Below are positions 1 to 10,005 of a stretch of 11,102 bases of DNA, piece by piece. The notes below the pieces were generated by a model. It worked only from the letters and a program-made list of their open reading frames with translations. It had not been told where the DNA came from and searched no databases. The position numbers and the translations under genes are program-made. Source of the stretch: an uncultured Thermomonas sp. (GTDB lineage Bacteria; Pseudomonadota; Gammaproteobacteria; Xanthomonadales; Xanthomonadaceae). Numbering within the stretch: position 1 is the stretch's first letter; each line of letters opens with the position of its first letter. The stretch covers positions 1-11,102 of the forward strand of contig CAMLJA010000040.1 in NCBI GenBank assembly GCA_946480065.1, given 5' to 3'.

Positions 1-26
1 CATCGGCGGCACGGACGCCGCCGATG
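1..26. repeat. Perfect 10-bp inverted repeat (hairpin) at window edge
   Basis: Arms at 1-10 (CATCGGCGGC) and 17-26 (GCCGCCGATG) are exact reverse complements around a 6-nt loop (ACGGAC). No T-run follows on the plus strand. The minus-strand flank lies outside the window, so it could be an intrinsic terminator for a leftward transcript or an RNA stem at the end of the preceding gene. The structure is seen directly; its role is unknown. Confidence 0.6.
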
Positions 27-97
27 AGCCTACATGGATGTATTCACGGCGTGTCGGGCACAGGCAGTCCCCGCCGCCCGACGCGCATGGAGCCCGC

Positions 98-1291
<1,194 letters not shown>

Positions 1292-1297
1292 AGCCCC

Positions 1298-2026
1298 TCA
1301 GTCGCCGCCGAGCGCGGCGACTTCCCCGGCACTCAGTTCGCGCCATTGGCCCTTCGGCAGCTCGCCGAGGTCCAGCGGCCCGATCGCCACCCGCACCAGC
1401 CGCAGCACGCCGATGCCGAACGCCGCCAGCAGGCGTCGGATCTGCCGGTTGCGGCCTTCGTCGAGCACGATCTCCAGCCAGGCGTGCTTCGCGCCGGCGC
1501 GCAGCATCGCCACCGACGCCGCCGCGAGCCGACCGCCCTCGACCTCGACCCCGGCGCGCAGAGCGGCCAGCGTGGCGTCGTCGGGAATGCGGTCCACCTG
1601 CACGTGGTAGGTCTTGTCGGGCCCCGACCCCGGGGCGGTGATCCGCGCCGCCCACTGCGGATCGTTGGTGAACAGCAGCAGGCCCTCGCTGGCCTTGTCC
1701 AGGCGGCCGACCGGCGCGATCCAGCCCAGCCCCGCGCCCTCGAAGCAGCGGTAGACGGTGTCCCGACCGTGCTCGTCGCGGGCGGTGGTGACCAGGCCCC
1801 GCGGCTTGTTCAGCGCCACGTATACGCGACGGGCCGGAGCCGGGGCCTCGCCACCGTCCACGCGGATGACGTGCCTGCCGGCGATGGTCGGGAACTCGGG
1901 ATCCCGCACGATGCGGCCGTCCACCCGCACGCGACCATCGCGGATCCAGTCCGCCGCCACCGTGCGCGAACACCGGCCCTGCTTGGACAGGACGCGGGCC
2001 AGGCCGATCCTGCGCGGGGTTGGCAT
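1298..2026 (-). CDS. RsuA/RluB/RluE/RluF-family rRNA pseudouridine synthase
   Basis: Converts specific uridines in ribosomal RNA to pseudouridine; cytoplasmic. The 242-aa product has an N-terminal S4 RNA-binding domain (about residues 7-55, with LARVLSKQGRCSR and the basic RVRVDGR stretch) followed by the catalytic domain. Signatures of the family are LNKPRGLVTT near 72, the catalytic motif GRLD with D110 followed by GLLLFTND, and EGRNRQIRRL near the C-terminus. The S4 domain argues against RluE, which lacks it; I cannot decide between RsuA, RluB and RluF specificity, so no symbol is given. The ATG at 2026 is preceded by GAGGG at good spacing, while the longer frame to 2083 would overlap the upstream gene. 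That gene ends 19 nt upstream on the same strand, so the two are probably co-transcribed. Its 3' end faces kbl with only 6 nt between stop codons. Confidence 0.93.
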   Translation of the reverse strand: MPTPRRIGLARVLSKQGRCSRTVAADWIRDGRVRVDGRIVRDPEFPTIAGRHVIRVDGGEAPAPARRVYVALNKPRGLVTTARDEHGRDTVYRCFEGAGLGWIAPVGRLDKASEGLLLFTNDPQWAARITAPGSGPDKTYHVQVDRIPDDATLAALRAGVEVEGGRLAAASVAMLRAGAKHAWLEIVLDEGRNRQIRRLLAAFGIGVLRLVRVAIGPLDLGELPKGQWRELSAGEVAALGGD

Positions 2027-2045
2027 CGCGCCCTCGGGCCGCGGA

Positions 2046-2558
2046 TTACTCCTGCTTGGCCGGCGGCGTCGCGTCGGCGGCACCGGTGCCTTCCGTCGCG
2101 GCCGCAGGCGGGGGGTCCTTGCGGCCCACCACGCGGACGCCGCGCGCCTTCATCCAGGCGTCGAATTCGTCCGCCGTCATGCGCTTGCCGTTCTGGGTCA
2201 TGTTGAAGCGCCACGGCGTATTGTCGAACTCGGTCCGCGGCTTGTACGCCGCCGGATCGTTGGGGTCGAAGACGCCCGCCGGACGCGTGTTGGCCACCGC
2301 ACGGCAGCCGTCCTGGCGGATCCGCAGCAGCACGTTGTCGACCGCCAGCGCCTCGTCGAACGCCCGCGACAGCACGCCGCCCCCGCCGCCCAGCCGGGTA
2401 TCGGCGGTGGACAGCTCGATCGCCACCGGCGAGAGGATCGACGGCCGCACCGGCAACGCGGACATCAGGTCGCTGGTGCAGGCGCCCGCCGACTGCGCCA
2501 TGGCGACGGCTGGCGACGCGAACAGGATCGAGGCCAGCAGGATGCGGCGAAACGACAT
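2046..2558 (-). CDS. Exported protein of unknown function (170 aa)
   Basis: I do not recognise a family. The product starts with a typical Sec signal peptide (MSFRR, hydrophobic core at about 6-18, likely cleavage after AMA at residue 22), so it should be periplasmic or secreted. There is no lipobox cysteine at the cleavage site. The mature part has just two cysteines, C27 and C85, which could form a disulfide, a glycine run at 57-61, and a more conserved-looking block at about 113-136 (NTPWRFN, then NGKRMTADEFDAWMKARG). The tail from about 139 is rich in Pro and Ala and probably disordered. The start at 2558 is chosen because it begins the signal peptide and has GGGGAG about 6 nt upstream; the frame opens to 2600. 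It is the first gene of a probable two-gene unit with the pseudouridine synthase. Its third codon positions are GC-rich like its neighbours, so it looks native. Confidence 0.85.
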   Translation of the reverse strand: MSFRRILLASILFASPAVAMAQSAGACTSDLMSALPVRPSILSPVAIELSTADTRLGGGGGVLSRAFDEALAVDNVLLRIRQDGCRAVANTRPAGVFDPNDPAAYKPRTEFDNTPWRFNMTQNGKRMTADEFDAWMKARGVRVVGRKDPPPAAATEGTGAADATPPAKQE

Positions 2559-2583
2559 GGCGGGCTCCCCGGGAAGAGTGGTC

Positions 2584-2613
2584 AGTGTAGGGCGCGGCAC
2601 GCATGGACCGCAA
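2584..2613 (-). promoter_or_regulatory. Candidate sigma-70 promoter for the exported-protein/pseudouridine synthase unit
   Basis: Read on the minus strand, TTGCGG (2613-2608) and TACACT (2589-2584) are separated by 18 bp. Transcription would start near 2577, giving a leader of about 18 nt that still contains the GGGGAG ribosome site. It sits just past the ompA terminator, which fits a separate transcription unit. The -35 box is a poor match; this is prediction only. Confidence 0.4.
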
Positions 2614-2629
2614 TGCGATCGGCGCCGCG

Positions 2630-2662
2630 AAAAAACGAAGCCCGGCGCAGGGCCGGGCTTCG
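2630..2662 (-). terminator. Intrinsic terminator of ompA
   Basis: An 11-bp perfect stem (2636-2646 with 2652-2662, loop GCAGG) is followed on the minus strand by six T residues (plus-strand A-run 2630-2635). It lies 24 nt beyond the ompA stop codon and in the right orientation, so ompA is expected to be monocistronic. Confidence 0.92.
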
Positions 2663-2685
2663 GATGTCGCGAGGAACAGCCAGGA

Positions 2686-3765
2686 TTACTGGGTGTTCAG
2701 CTCGGTGCGACGGTTGGTCTCGCTCTTGCAGCCCGGGAACGCGTCGCCCAGGGCTTCCAGCGGACGGCTCTCGCCGTAGCCGTTCGGACCCGCCAGGCGG
2801 CCGGCATCGATGCCGTTGCTGGTCAGGTAGTCGTACACCGCGCGGGCGCGGCGCTCGGACAGGCCCTGGTTGTAGTCGTCGGTGCCGCACTCGTCGGTGT
2901 GGCCGGCGACTTCAACGCGCAGGTCGGGGTAGCGCTTCAGGATCTCGACGGCCTCGTTCAGGATCGCCACGGCGTCCGGACGCAGGGTGGACTTGTCGAA
3001 GTCGAAGTTCACGCCCTTCAGGTCGATCGAGACCGGGACCGGGCAGCCGTCCGGGCCGATGGTCTGGCCGGCTTCGGAACCCGGGCACTTGTCGTTGCAG
3101 TTGTTGACGCCGTCGCCGTCGTCGTCCATGTCGGCGCAGGTCTCGACGACCGGGGCCGGGGCGACCGGGGCGACCGGCTCCGGACCCAGGGCCACGGTCA
3201 TGCCGATCGAGGCCAGCAGGTCGGTGAACATGTCCTGCTGGTCGCCGATGCGGGCCTGCTCGTCGTCGAAGTCGACGCGGGTGCCCAGCTCGGTGCGCAC
3301 GTCCACGCGGCCGAAGTCGAACTGCAGGCCGGCGCCCAGGTTGACCGCCAGGTTGGAGGCCTCATGCTGGCCGGGCGAGTTCGGGTTCGGGTACGCGTCG
3401 TACTCTTCCTCGTGACGCTGCCAGCCCAGGCCGCCGCGCACGTACGGCCACATGGTGGAGTCGGCGTTGCGGAAGTGGTAGCGGGCGTCGACCGAAACGC
3501 CGAACTGGCTCCACCACAGGTTGTGGTTGATTTCCTTGTACGGGTTCTGGTAGTTGACCTCGGTCTCGAGGGACAGGTTCGGGTTCAGGAACTTGCCGAA
3601 GCCGAGGGTGCCGAAGATCGCGTTGGCGGTCCCGCGGTCGTTGTCCTGGAAGTTCATGCCGCTGGAGGCGGAGACATACCAGCGGTCGTCGAACTCCTGG
3701 GCGGACGCAGCCTGCGCCAGACCCAGACCACCCAGAAGGGCGGCGCAGAGGAGTTTCTTGTTCAT
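2686..3765 (-). CDS. ompA: OmpA-family outer membrane protein with TSP3 linker
   Basis: Outer-membrane structural protein that anchors the membrane to peptidoglycan. In order it has a signal peptide (1-22, cleavage after ASA), a beta-barrel domain (about 24-192, alternating aromatic strands), a Pro/Ala hinge (197-206), a short thrombospondin-type-3 calcium-binding stretch with DMDDDGDGVNNC at 212-223, and a C-terminal OmpA domain (about 247-359). The peptidoglycan-binding residues correspond to D291 (GHTD) and R306 (LSERR) by comparison with E. coli OmpA D271/R286. Six cysteines remain in the mature protein (210, 223, 227, 241, 293, 346). The start ATG has AAGGAG about 7 nt upstream. It is followed by a strong terminator and preceded by a long leader, as expected for an abundant, separately controlled porin-like protein. 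The exact OmpA/OprF orthology is uncertain; family membership is not. Confidence 0.93.
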   Translation of the reverse strand: MNKKLLCAALLGGLGLAQAASAQEFDDRWYVSASSGMNFQDNDRGTANAIFGTLGFGKFLNPNLSLETEVNYQNPYKEINHNLWWSQFGVSVDARYHFRNADSTMWPYVRGGLGWQRHEEEYDAYPNPNSPGQHEASNLAVNLGAGLQFDFGRVDVRTELGTRVDFDDEQARIGDQQDMFTDLLASIGMTVALGPEPVAPVAPAPVVETCADMDDDGDGVNNCNDKCPGSEAGQTIGPDGCPVPVSIDLKGVNFDFDKSTLRPDAVAILNEAVEILKRYPDLRVEVAGHTDECGTDDYNQGLSERRARAVYDYLTSNGIDAGRLAGPNGYGESRPLEALGDAFPGCKSETNRRTELNTQ

Positions 3766-6013
<2,248 letters not shown>

Positions 6014-6276
6014 GACTGGAATAAAAACTCCAATCCAATCAAGGATTTCGATTTTCCCGTTCAGCTGGCGTTGGGGTTCCTCCGCCTAAGGTGCGCGCAC
6101 TTTCGTCCTGCCCCGCCTTTCCGGCGCCGGCAGATACCGGCCCCCCGACCTGAAGGCGGGCCCGGGCAAAGGTCGCCATAGAGCTGCCGCCCTCCCCAGT
6201 ACGCCATGACGCGTGTCACTGCCCCGGCCACGGCCGAGGCCGCCGGCACGCGCCGCAACGGAGCAAGGAGTCCGAC
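6014..6276 (+). other. 263-bp gap between fadH and the hydrolase; 5' region with structured DNA
   Basis: No protein-coding gene of normal size is seen. The first 45 bp are strikingly AT-rich for this window, with a weak 5-bp stem AATCC/GGATT (6032-6047) followed by a T-rich stretch, which may be a poor fadH terminator. Further on are perfect palindromes GTGCGCGCAC (6091-6100) and CCGGCGCCGG (6121-6130), and an inverted repeat CGACCT/AGGTCG (6146-6151 with 6170-6175). A 24-codon frame starting at ATG 6206 ends by overlapping the hydrolase start codon. No clear -10/-35 pair could be placed. Confidence 0.4.
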
Positions 6277-6738
6277 ATGAAGCTGGCGTGGATCCTCTGG
6301 CTGTCGCACGTGTTGCCGCAGCCCGCCGCCGATTCGCTGTGCCTGTCCACCACCGTCTACCTGGAGGCGCGCGACCAGTCCGTGCGCGGCCAGCAGGCGG
6401 TGGCCGAGGTGGCCCTGCGCCGCCGCGACAGCGGCCTGTGGGGCCGCAGCCTGTGCGACGTGGTCACCGCCCGCCGGCAGTTCGCCCCGACCATCGTCTC
6501 CCCGCAGACCCGGCTGTCCAACACCGAGGCCTGGGCCGAGGCGGTGACCATCGCGCTGGAGTCCGAGCGCAACTGGGCGCTGCCGCCCGCGCAGCGCAAG
6601 CTGGTGGTGCCCGGCGCCAGCCATTTCGCGGCCACCGCCATCGCCAGCCCCAGCTGGCGCAACGCCTACCAAGTGGCCACCATCGGCAGCCACACCTTCT
6701 ACAAGGTGCAGAACCTCAAGCCGCGCCACCGCGGCTGA
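6277..6738 (+). CDS. SleB/CwlJ-type cell wall hydrolase (Hydrolase_2 family)
   Basis: Likely a small peptidoglycan hydrolase (lytic transglycosylase type) exported to the periplasm. The 153-aa product begins with a short hydrophobic segment (MKLAWILWLSHVL), possibly a signal peptide cleaved near residue 18. The rest is a bare catalytic domain: C22, then VYLEARDQ with the presumed catalytic E30, QQAVAEVALRRR at 39-50, C60, ASHF with H116, and IGSHTFYK with H139. C22 and C60 are spaced as in other members and may be disulfide-linked. No LysM or peptidoglycan-binding domain is attached. The start has AAGGAG 6 nt upstream (6265-6270). Despite the name of the founding family, sporulation is not implied; Gram-negative bacteria commonly carry such proteins. 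It converges with prpC across a shared terminator. Substrate bond is inferred from the family, not seen. Confidence 0.88.
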   Translation: MKLAWILWLSHVLPQPAADSLCLSTTVYLEARDQSVRGQQAVAEVALRRRDSGLWGRSLCDVVTARRQFAPTIVSPQTRLSNTEAWAEAVTIALESERNWALPPAQRKLVVPGASHFAATAIASPSWRNAYQVATIGSHTFYKVQNLKPRHRG

Positions 6739-6756
6739 CCCTGCCGCCGCCGGAAC

Positions 6757-6785
6757 AAAAAGGCCGCGCGGCGCGCGGCCTTTCC
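6757..6785. terminator. Bidirectional intrinsic terminator between the hydrolase and prpC
   Basis: An 11-bp stem AAAGGCCGCGC (6759-6769) with GCGCGGCCTTT (6773-6783) and a 3-nt loop. Read on the minus strand it ends in five T residues, a good terminator for prpBC; on the plus strand only three T residues follow, so it is weaker for the hydrolase. It lies in the 64-bp convergent gap. Confidence 0.88.
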
Positions 6786-6802
6786 GTTGCGGGCGCCCGG
6801 GC

Positions 6803-7972
6803 TCAGCGCCGGTCGACCGGCACGTAGGCGCGGTCGTCCGGCCCGGTGTAGTTCGCGCTGGGGCGGATGATCTTGCCGTCCTCGCGCTGCTCGATCACGT
6901 GGGCGCTCCAGCCGGTGGTGCGGGCGATCACGAACAGCGGGGTGAACATCGGGGTCGGGATGCCCATCATGTGGTAGGCCGATGCGCTGTACCAGTCGAG
7001 GTTCGGGAACATCTTCTTGGTGTCCATCATCAGGGTCTCGATGCGCTCGGACACGTCGAACAGCGCCTGGTTGCCGCCGTCGGCGCAGAGCTTGCGCGAG
7101 AGTTCCTTGATGATCGGGTTGCGCGGGTCGCCGACGGTGTACACCGGGTGGCCGAAGCCGATGACGATCTCCTTCCGTTCCATCCGCGCGCGGATGTCGG
7201 CCTCGGCTTCGTCCGGCGTCGCGTAGCGGCTGATGATGTCCATCGCCACTTCGTTGGCGCCGCCGTGCTTGGGCCCGCGCAGCGCGCCGATCGCCCCGGT
7301 GATGCACGAGTGCAGGTCCGAACCGGTGCCCGCGATCACGCGCGCGGTGAAGGTGGACGCGTTGAACTCGTGCTCGGCGTACAGGATCAGCGACTTGTCC
7401 AGCGCATCGGCATGCAGGTCGCCCGGCGGCTCGCCGTGCAGCAGGTGCAGGAAGTGGGCGGCGACCGAATCGTCCTCGGTTTCGACGTCGATGCGGCGGC
7501 CGTTGCGGGTGAAGTGCCACCAGTACAGCAGCATGGAACCGAAGCTGGCCACCAGCCGGTCGGCGATGTCGCGGGCCTCGGCGGCCGGATGGCCCTCGCG
7601 CTCGGGCAGCACGGCGCCAAGCACCGAGCAGCCGGTGCGCAGCACGTCCATCGGGTGCGCGTTGGCCGGCACCAGCTCCAGCGCCTCGGTCACGATCGCC
7701 GGCAGCCCGCGCAGGCGCTTGAGCTTGGCCTTGTACGCGCGCAGCTGCGAGGCCGTGGGCAGCGCACCGTGCACCAGCAGGTGCGCGACCTCCTCGAAGG
7801 TCGACTGGGTGGCCAGGTCGTGGATGTCGTAGCCGCGGTAGTGCAGGTCGTTGCCGCTGCGGCCAACGGTGCACAGCGCGGTGTTGCCGGCGGCGGTGCC
7901 CGACAGGGCGACCGACTTCTTGGGCTTGAACGTGCCTCGAGATTCGGGGGTGGCGGTGGTTGGCTCGGTCAT
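6803..7972 (-). CDS. prpC: 2-methylcitrate synthase
   Basis: Condenses propionyl-CoA with oxaloacetate to 2-methylcitrate, the first committed step of the methylcitrate cycle; cytoplasmic. The 389-aa product equals E. coli PrpC in length and belongs to the citrate synthase family. Catalytic residues expected from the family are visible: H236 in GPKHGGAN, H275 in GFGHPVYT and D326 in FPNLDWYSA. It could in principle be read as a short citrate synthase, but the adjacent prpB and the length favour PrpC. Its ATG (7972-7970) overlaps the prpB stop by 4 nt (ATGA), so translation is probably coupled. A strong terminator 20 nt after the stop codon closes the operon, and no acnD or prpF follows. Confidence 0.94.
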   Translation of the reverse strand: MTEPTTATPESRGTFKPKKSVALSGTAAGNTALCTVGRSGNDLHYRGYDIHDLATQSTFEEVAHLLVHGALPTASQLRAYKAKLKRLRGLPAIVTEALELVPANAHPMDVLRTGCSVLGAVLPEREGHPAAEARDIADRLVASFGSMLLYWWHFTRNGRRIDVETEDDSVAAHFLHLLHGEPPGDLHADALDKSLILYAEHEFNASTFTARVIAGTGSDLHSCITGAIGALRGPKHGGANEVAMDIISRYATPDEAEADIRARMERKEIVIGFGHPVYTVGDPRNPIIKELSRKLCADGGNQALFDVSERIETLMMDTKKMFPNLDWYSASAYHMMGIPTPMFTPLFVIARTTGWSAHVIEQREDGKIIRPSANYTGPDDRAYVPVDRR

Positions 7973-8871
7973 TGGGTGTCCTTCGCTTGCTTGTTCTGCG
8001 CAAACAGCGCGTCGAGCTTGTCTTCATAGGCGTGGTAGCCCAGGAAGTCGTACAGCTCGGCGCGGGTCTGCAGGGTGTCGATGATGTGCTTCTGGGTGCC
8101 GTCGCGCCGCACGGATTCGTAGAAGTGCAGCGCGGCCTTGTTCATCGCGCGATACGCACCGCAGCAGTACAGGGCGATATCGACGCCGGCATCCCGCAGT
8201 TCGTCGGTGGTGTAGAACGGCGTGCTGCCGAACTCGGTGAGGTTGGCCAGGATCGGCGCCTGCACCGCGGCCTTGACCTTGCGGTAATCGTCCAGCGAGG
8301 TCATCGCCTCCGGGAAGACCATGTCCGCGCCCGCTTCCACGTAGGCCACCGCGCGCTCGATCGCGCTATCGAGGCCTTCGACCGCGGCGGCGTCGGTGCG
8401 CGCCATGATCACGAAATCGCGGTCCGTGCGCGCGTCGACCGCCGCCTTGATGCGGTCGACCATCTCGTCCTTCGTCACCACTTCCTTGCCGGGACGATGG
8501 CCGCAGCGCTTCTGCCCGACCTGGTCCTCCATGTGCACGGCGGCCACGCCGATGCGCTCGAAGTTGCGGATGGTGCGGCCGATGTTGAACGCCCCGCCCC
8601 AGCCGGTGTCGATGTCCACCAGCAGGGGCATGCCGGTGGCGTCCACGATCCGGCGCGCGTCGGTCAGCACGTCCTCCATCGTGGAGATGCCGAGGTCCGG
8701 CACGCCCAGCGAGTTGGCGGCGACGCCGCCGCCTGACAGGTACAGCGCCTTGTAACCGGTGCGCCGGGCCATCAGGCCGGCGTAGGCGGTGATCGCGCCC
8801 ATGACCTGCAGCGGGATTTCGGCGGCGAGCGCGGCGCGGAACCGCGCGCCTGCGGACTGGCGTTCGTCCAT
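7969..8871 (-). CDS. prpB: 2-methylisocitrate lyase
   Basis: Splits 2-methylisocitrate into pyruvate and succinate, the last step of the methylcitrate cycle. The 300-aa product fits the ICL/PEP-mutase superfamily barrel: [16 protein letters not shown] near 46-61, the metal-binding D86-x-D88 in LVDIDTGWG, the signature KRCGH at 121-125 with catalytic C123, and MARTDA at 156-161. The C-terminal part ([10 protein letters not shown], then [29 protein letters not shown] in two close blocks) matches PrpB and not the longer isocitrate lyases. Near residue 236 it reads [10 protein letters not shown], where E. coli has YPLSAFRAMN. The start has GGAGG 4 nt upstream. It is first in the prpBC operon, divergent from msrBA; no PrpR-type regulator gene adjoins it. 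Confidence 0.96.
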   Translation of the reverse strand: MDERQSAGARFRAALAAEIPLQVMGAITAYAGLMARRTGYKALYLSGGGVAANSLGVPDLGISTMEDVLTDARRIVDATGMPLLVDIDTGWGGAFNIGRTIRNFERIGVAAVHMEDQVGQKRCGHRPGKEVVTKDEMVDRIKAAVDARTDRDFVIMARTDAAAVEGLDSAIERAVAYVEAGADMVFPEAMTSLDDYRKVKAAVQAPILANLTEFGSTPFYTTDELRDAGVDIALYCCGAYRAMNKAALHFYESVRRDGTQKHIIDTLQTRAELYDFLGYHAYEDKLDALFAQNKQAKDTQ

Positions 8872-8892
8872 GGGGCCTCCGGTAAAACCGTC

Positions 8893-8898
8893 ATTTTA
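8893..8898 (-). promoter_or_regulatory. Candidate -10 box of the prpBC promoter
   Basis: Minus-strand TAAAAT lies 21 nt upstream of the prpB ATG, in otherwise GC-rich sequence, giving a short leader that includes the GGAGG site. No recognisable -35 box is present; that region is occupied by the foot of the hairpin at 8909-8943, which suggests activator- or repressor-dependent initiation. Inference. Confidence 0.4.
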
Positions 8899-8908
8899 GC
8901 CGATCGCT

Positions 8909-8943
8909 CCGCCCGGCAGCCGCGGCGCGCGGCGGCCGGGCGG
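8909..8943. repeat. Long near-perfect hairpin between prpB and msrB
   Basis: CCGCCCGGC (8909-8917) pairs with GCCGGGCGG (8935-8943), and after one A/G mismatch (8918/8934) GCCGCG (8919-8924) pairs with CGCGGC (8928-8933), leaving a 3-nt loop. That is 15 paired bases out of 16. No T-run follows on either strand, so it is not an ordinary intrinsic terminator. It overlaps where the prpB -35 should be and lies just before the candidate msrB promoter. Confidence 0.75.
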
Positions 8944-8950
8944 CAGGCAC

Positions 8951-8979
8951 TTGCCGACGCCTTCACCCGGCCCTACATC
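8951..8979 (+). promoter_or_regulatory. Weak candidate promoter for msrBA
   Basis: TTGCCG (8951-8956) and TACATC (8974-8979) are 17 bp apart, which would give a leader of about 34 nt before the msrB start. The -10 box lacks the conserved final T, so this is a tentative call. Confidence 0.25.
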
Positions 8980-9019
8980 ATGCTCGGACAATCAAGCCCG
9001 TCACACAGCGAACCCGACC

Positions 9020-9487
9020 ATGGCCAACCGCTACAGCAAGACCCCCGAAGCGATCGCCCGGCTGACCCCCGAACAACGCCGGGTCACCCAGGACGCGGGC
9101 ACCGAGCGTCCGTTCGACAACGCCTACCACGACCACAAGGCCGCGGGCCTGTACGTCGACATCGTCTCGGGGGAACCCCTGTTCACCTCGCTGGACAAGT
9201 TCGACAGCGGCTGCGGCTGGCCCAGCTTCACCCGCCCGGTGGAACCGGCGCATGTGCTGGAACTCGATGACAGCAGCCATGGCATGCGCCGCACCGAAGT
9301 CCGTTCGGCGCACGGCGACAGCCACCTCGGGCACGTGTTCACCGATGGCCCCCGCGACGCGGGCGGTCTGCGCTACTGCATCAACTCGGCCGCGCTTCGA
9401 TTCATCCCGGTGGACGCGCTGGAGGCCGAAGGCTACGGCGAATACCGCCAGCTGTTCGCTGCACCGGCTGCCGGGGATCGCGCATGA
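9020..9487 (+). CDS. msrB: Peptide-methionine (R)-S-oxide reductase, zinc-less type
   Basis: Reduces methionine-R-sulfoxide in oxidised proteins. The 155-aa product has the SelR/MsrB fold signatures [11 protein letters not shown] (about 22-32), [10 protein letters not shown] (61-70), [10 protein letters not shown] (86-95), LGHVFTDGP (103-111) and [11 protein letters not shown] (118-128), where C120 is the catalytic cysteine. The two CxxC pairs that hold zinc in E. coli MsrB are absent: the positions read YVDIV and RSAHGDSH. The only other cysteine is C65, so it is the obvious candidate for resolving the sulfenic acid. The ATG at 9020 is chosen because it begins the conserved region; a TTG at 8951 would add 23 unlike residues. 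The ribosome site is poor (GCGAA about 8 nt upstream). The stop overlaps the msrA start (ATGA), indicating coupled translation. Confidence 0.95.
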   Translation: MANRYSKTPEAIARLTPEQRRVTQDAGTERPFDNAYHDHKAAGLYVDIVSGEPLFTSLDKFDSGCGWPSFTRPVEPAHVLELDDSSHGMRRTEVRSAHGDSHLGHVFTDGPRDAGGLRYCINSAALRFIPVDALEAEGYGEYRQLFAAPAAGDRA

Positions 9488-9999
9488 GCGCCGCCACCGA
9501 AACCGCGGTCCTCGCCGGCGGCTGCTTCTGGGGCATGCAGGAACTGGTGCGCAAGCTGCCCGGCGTGCTGTCCACGCGCGTGGGCTATTCCGGCGGCGAC
9601 GTCCCCCACGCCACCTATCGCAACCACGGCACCCATGCGGAGGCGATCGAGATCGTGTTCGATCCGGCGCTCACGTCGTATCGAAACATCCTCGAATTCT
9701 TCTTCCAGATCCATGACCCGACCACGCCCAACCGGCAGGGCAACGACCGCGGCAGCAGCTATCGCTCGGCCATCTACTACGCCTCGGAAGAACAGCAGCG
9801 GATCGCGATGGACACCATCGCCGATGTCGAAGCCTCCGGCCTGTGGCCCGGCAAGGTGGTGACCGAAGTCGCGCCGGCCGGGCCGTTCTGGGAAGCGGAG
9901 CCCGAGCACCAGGATTACCTGCAGCGCTACCCAGGCGGCTACACCTGCCACTTCGTGCGGCCGGGCTGGAAGTTGCCGCGCCGCGATGGCGCGGGTTGA
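9484..9999 (+). CDS. msrA: Peptide-methionine (S)-S-oxide reductase
   Basis: Reduces methionine-S-sulfoxide, complementing MsrB; probably cytoplasmic since no signal peptide is present. The 171-aa product carries the MsrA signature GGCFWG with catalytic C14, GYSGG (34-38), [11 protein letters not shown] (51-61), [10 protein letters not shown] (72-81, following NILE), [15 protein letters not shown] (83-97), and [16 protein letters not shown] (135-150). C155 in GGYTCHF near the C-terminus is the likely resolving cysteine. It is the short form, without the N-terminal extension of E. coli MsrA. Its ATG overlaps the msrB stop codon by 4 nt, so the two reductases form one operon that handles both sulfoxide epimers. 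Confidence 0.97.
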   Translation: MSAATETAVLAGGCFWGMQELVRKLPGVLSTRVGYSGGDVPHATYRNHGTHAEAIEIVFDPALTSYRNILEFFFQIHDPTTPNRQGNDRGSSYRSAIYYASEEQQRIAMDTIADVEASGLWPGKVVTEVAPAGPFWEAEPEHQDYLQRYPGGYTCHFVRPGWKLPRRDGAG

Positions 10000-10005
10000 T
10001 CGGCA

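Noticed and set aside
38..97. Longer kbl start at ATG 38
   Set aside because: Adds 20 residues absent from Kbl homologues, whereas ATG 98 has a well-spaced GGAG.
6032..6055. fadH intrinsic terminator
   Set aside because: The stem has only five mostly A/T pairs and the T-run is interrupted; mentioned under the gap but not called separately.
6899..8029. 376-codon plus-strand frame opposite prpC
   Set aside because: Shadow of the well-supported prpC; no ribosome site or recognisable domain.
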